Positions 63,168 through 64,000 of a DNA stretch of 64,000 bases are shown here, in pieces. The notes under the pieces are model-generated. The model did not search any database and was not told the DNA's origin. It worked only from the letters and a program-made list of their open reading frames with translations. Source of the stretch: an uncultured Pseudomonadota bacterium. Its GTDB lineage: Bacteria > Pseudomonadota > Gammaproteobacteria > Steroidobacterales > Woeseiaceae. The DNA lies in NCBI GenBank assembly GCA_913055625.1, contig CAJXJW010000002.1, positions 496,001 to 560,000 of the forward strand, in the 5' to 3' direction. The position numbers were made by a program, and so were the translations under genes. Every line of letters begins with the position of its first letter. The stretch's first letter is position 1.

Positions 63168-64000
63168 TGGCCGCGAACGAACGCATCGCCGTGGCGAAGA
63201 CCTACAAGATTTACATCGACGGGAAATTCCCGCGCACGGAGTCCGGCCGCTATTTCCCGCTCAAGGACAAGCGCGGCAAGGTGCTCGCGAACGTCTGCCG
63301 GTCGAGCCGCAAGGATTTCCGCAATGCCGTCGTCGCGGCGCGCAAGGCGCAGGGCGCATGGGCCGGCGCCAGCGCCTACCTGCGCGGCCAGATCCTGTAC
63401 CGCATCGCCGAGATGCTCGAGGGCCGCAGCGCGCAGTTTGTCGACGAGCTGGTGCTGCAGGGCACGACCCGGGCGCGCGCGCGACGGGAGGTAGAGACGG
63501 CGATCGACCGGCTCATCTACTACGCCGGCTGGTCCGACAAGTACCAGCAGGTCTTCAGCAGCGTGAACCCGGTTGCGTCGTCGCATTTCAATTTCTCGGT
63601 GCTCGAGCCCACCGGCGTGGTTGCGATCATCGCACCCGACGACAGCGGGCTGATCGGGCTGGTGTCGAACGTGGCTCCGGCCATCGTCGGCGGCAACACC
63701 TGCGTGGTCCTGGCATCGGAGACGAGCCCGTTGTCCGCCGTCAGCTTTGCCGAGGTTCTGCACGCCTCCGACGTACCGGCGGGCGTCGTCAACATCCTGA
63801 CGGGGTTCCGCAGCGAGCTCGTAGGGCAGTTCGCGTCACACATGGACGTGAACGCGGTCGCGTTCGCCGGCCTCGATCGCAAGGTCGCGGGGACCGTCCA
63901 GTCGCAGGCGGCGGAGAACCTGAAGCGCGTGATCGCGCGCGCCGGCGTCGACTGGATGAAGAGCGACGCCGAGAGCCCGTACTTCATCCGGGACACGCAG
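63167..64000 (+). CDS. Second aldehyde-dehydrogenase-fold protein, probably degenerate (3' end cut by window edge)
   Basis: 278 residues visible, ATG overlapping the preceding stop by one base (TGATG). It is ALDH-like through IYIDGKFPRTESGRYF, VVAARKAQGAWAGAS and SNVAPAIVGGNTCVVLASETSPLSA. The segment where the general-base glutamate motif (ELGGK) should occur instead reads NLKRVIARAGVDWM, and the NAD-site FTGS is FAGL. The catalytic cysteine region lies beyond the edge. It resembles the second, inactive ALDH domain of ALDH16-type proteins, here as a separate gene. Confidence 0.85.
   Translation, partial: MAANERIAVAKTYKIYIDGKFPRTESGRYFPLKDKRGKVLANVCRSSRKDFRNAVVAARKAQGAWAGASAYLRGQILYRIAEMLEGRSAQFVDELVLQGTTRARARREVETAIDRLIYYAGWSDKYQQVFSSVNPVASSHFNFSVLEPTGVVAIIAPDDSGLIGLVSNVAPAIVGGNTCVVLASETSPLSAVSFAEVLHASDVPAGVVNILTGFRSELVGQFASHMDVNAVAFAGLDRKVAGTVQSQAAENLKRVIARAGVDWMKSDAESPYFIRDTQ

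Overview
This window is GC-rich bacterial chromosomal DNA, densely packed with genes, from what looks like a free-living Gram-negative gammaproteobacterium. The evidence is the divergent yggS / pilT-pilU arrangement, a class A-type aspartate carbamoyltransferase, a Kbp/YgaU-like BON-LysM protein, many lipobox-bearing lipoproteins and two TonB-dependent receptors. The style (Oar-like receptor, DUF885 and zinc-metalloprotease lipoproteins, COX II fused to cytochrome c) recalls marine Chromatiales/Steroidobacterales-type bacteria. That placement is an impression without any database search. Functions are assigned from motifs read in the translated sequence.

Layout. 1-4 kb: yggS (cut by the edge) diverges from three tandem PilT/PilU-family retraction ATPases. 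4-7 kb: a GFA-fold protein, then pyrB-pyrK (ATCase overlapping a DHODB-type electron-transfer subunit) and kbp on the minus strand. 7-15 kb: cell-envelope proteases and lipoproteins, phosphatidylserine synthase and a sodium:solute symporter. 15.2-17.2 kb: an unknown exported protein, an ECF-type sigma factor and its probable membrane anti-sigma partner. 17.4-22.3 kb: an aa3-type cytochrome c oxidase operon whose subunit II carries two cytochrome c domains and which has two different subunit III genes. 22.4-26.1 kb: nupC-deoB, a DUF411 protein and a methionine aminopeptidase.

26.9-31.7 kb is an accessory island, visibly richer in A+T from about 28.6 kb. It holds a hipBA pair, a toxin-first RelE/HigB-like toxin-antitoxin pair behind a perfect palindrome, two orphan membrane proteins (one in an overlapping pair with a small XRE regulator), a gene-free stretch full of hairpins, and a REP-like repeat cluster. 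31.7-38.7 kb: LysR, pirin, a YcaC-like hydrolase, a penicillin-binding-protein-like serine hydrolase, a VIT-family transporter and typA.

38.8-64 kb is dominated by nucleoside and deoxynucleoside catabolism. A lipidated MTA/SAH/adenosine-deaminase-like amidohydrolase lies beside a PhyH-type dioxygenase, deoA, a second nupC, a nucleoside hydrolase and ribokinase in one tight operon. Opposite and beyond it lie cdd, an e(P4)-type lipoprotein acid phosphatase, a 5'-nucleotidase-like lipoprotein, an Oar-like TonB receptor, an EEP-family lipoprotein nuclease/phosphatase, a propeller-like lipoprotein, a second TonB receptor, and then deoD-deoC and two aldehyde dehydrogenases, the second apparently degenerate. 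My reading is that this half of the window forms a surface-to-cytoplasm pathway for scavenging nucleotides and deoxynucleosides: dephosphorylation outside, uptake by NupC, phosphorolysis or hydrolysis, then DeoB/DeoC and oxidation of acetaldehyde. The TonB receptor substrates and the dioxygenase's role in it are inference.
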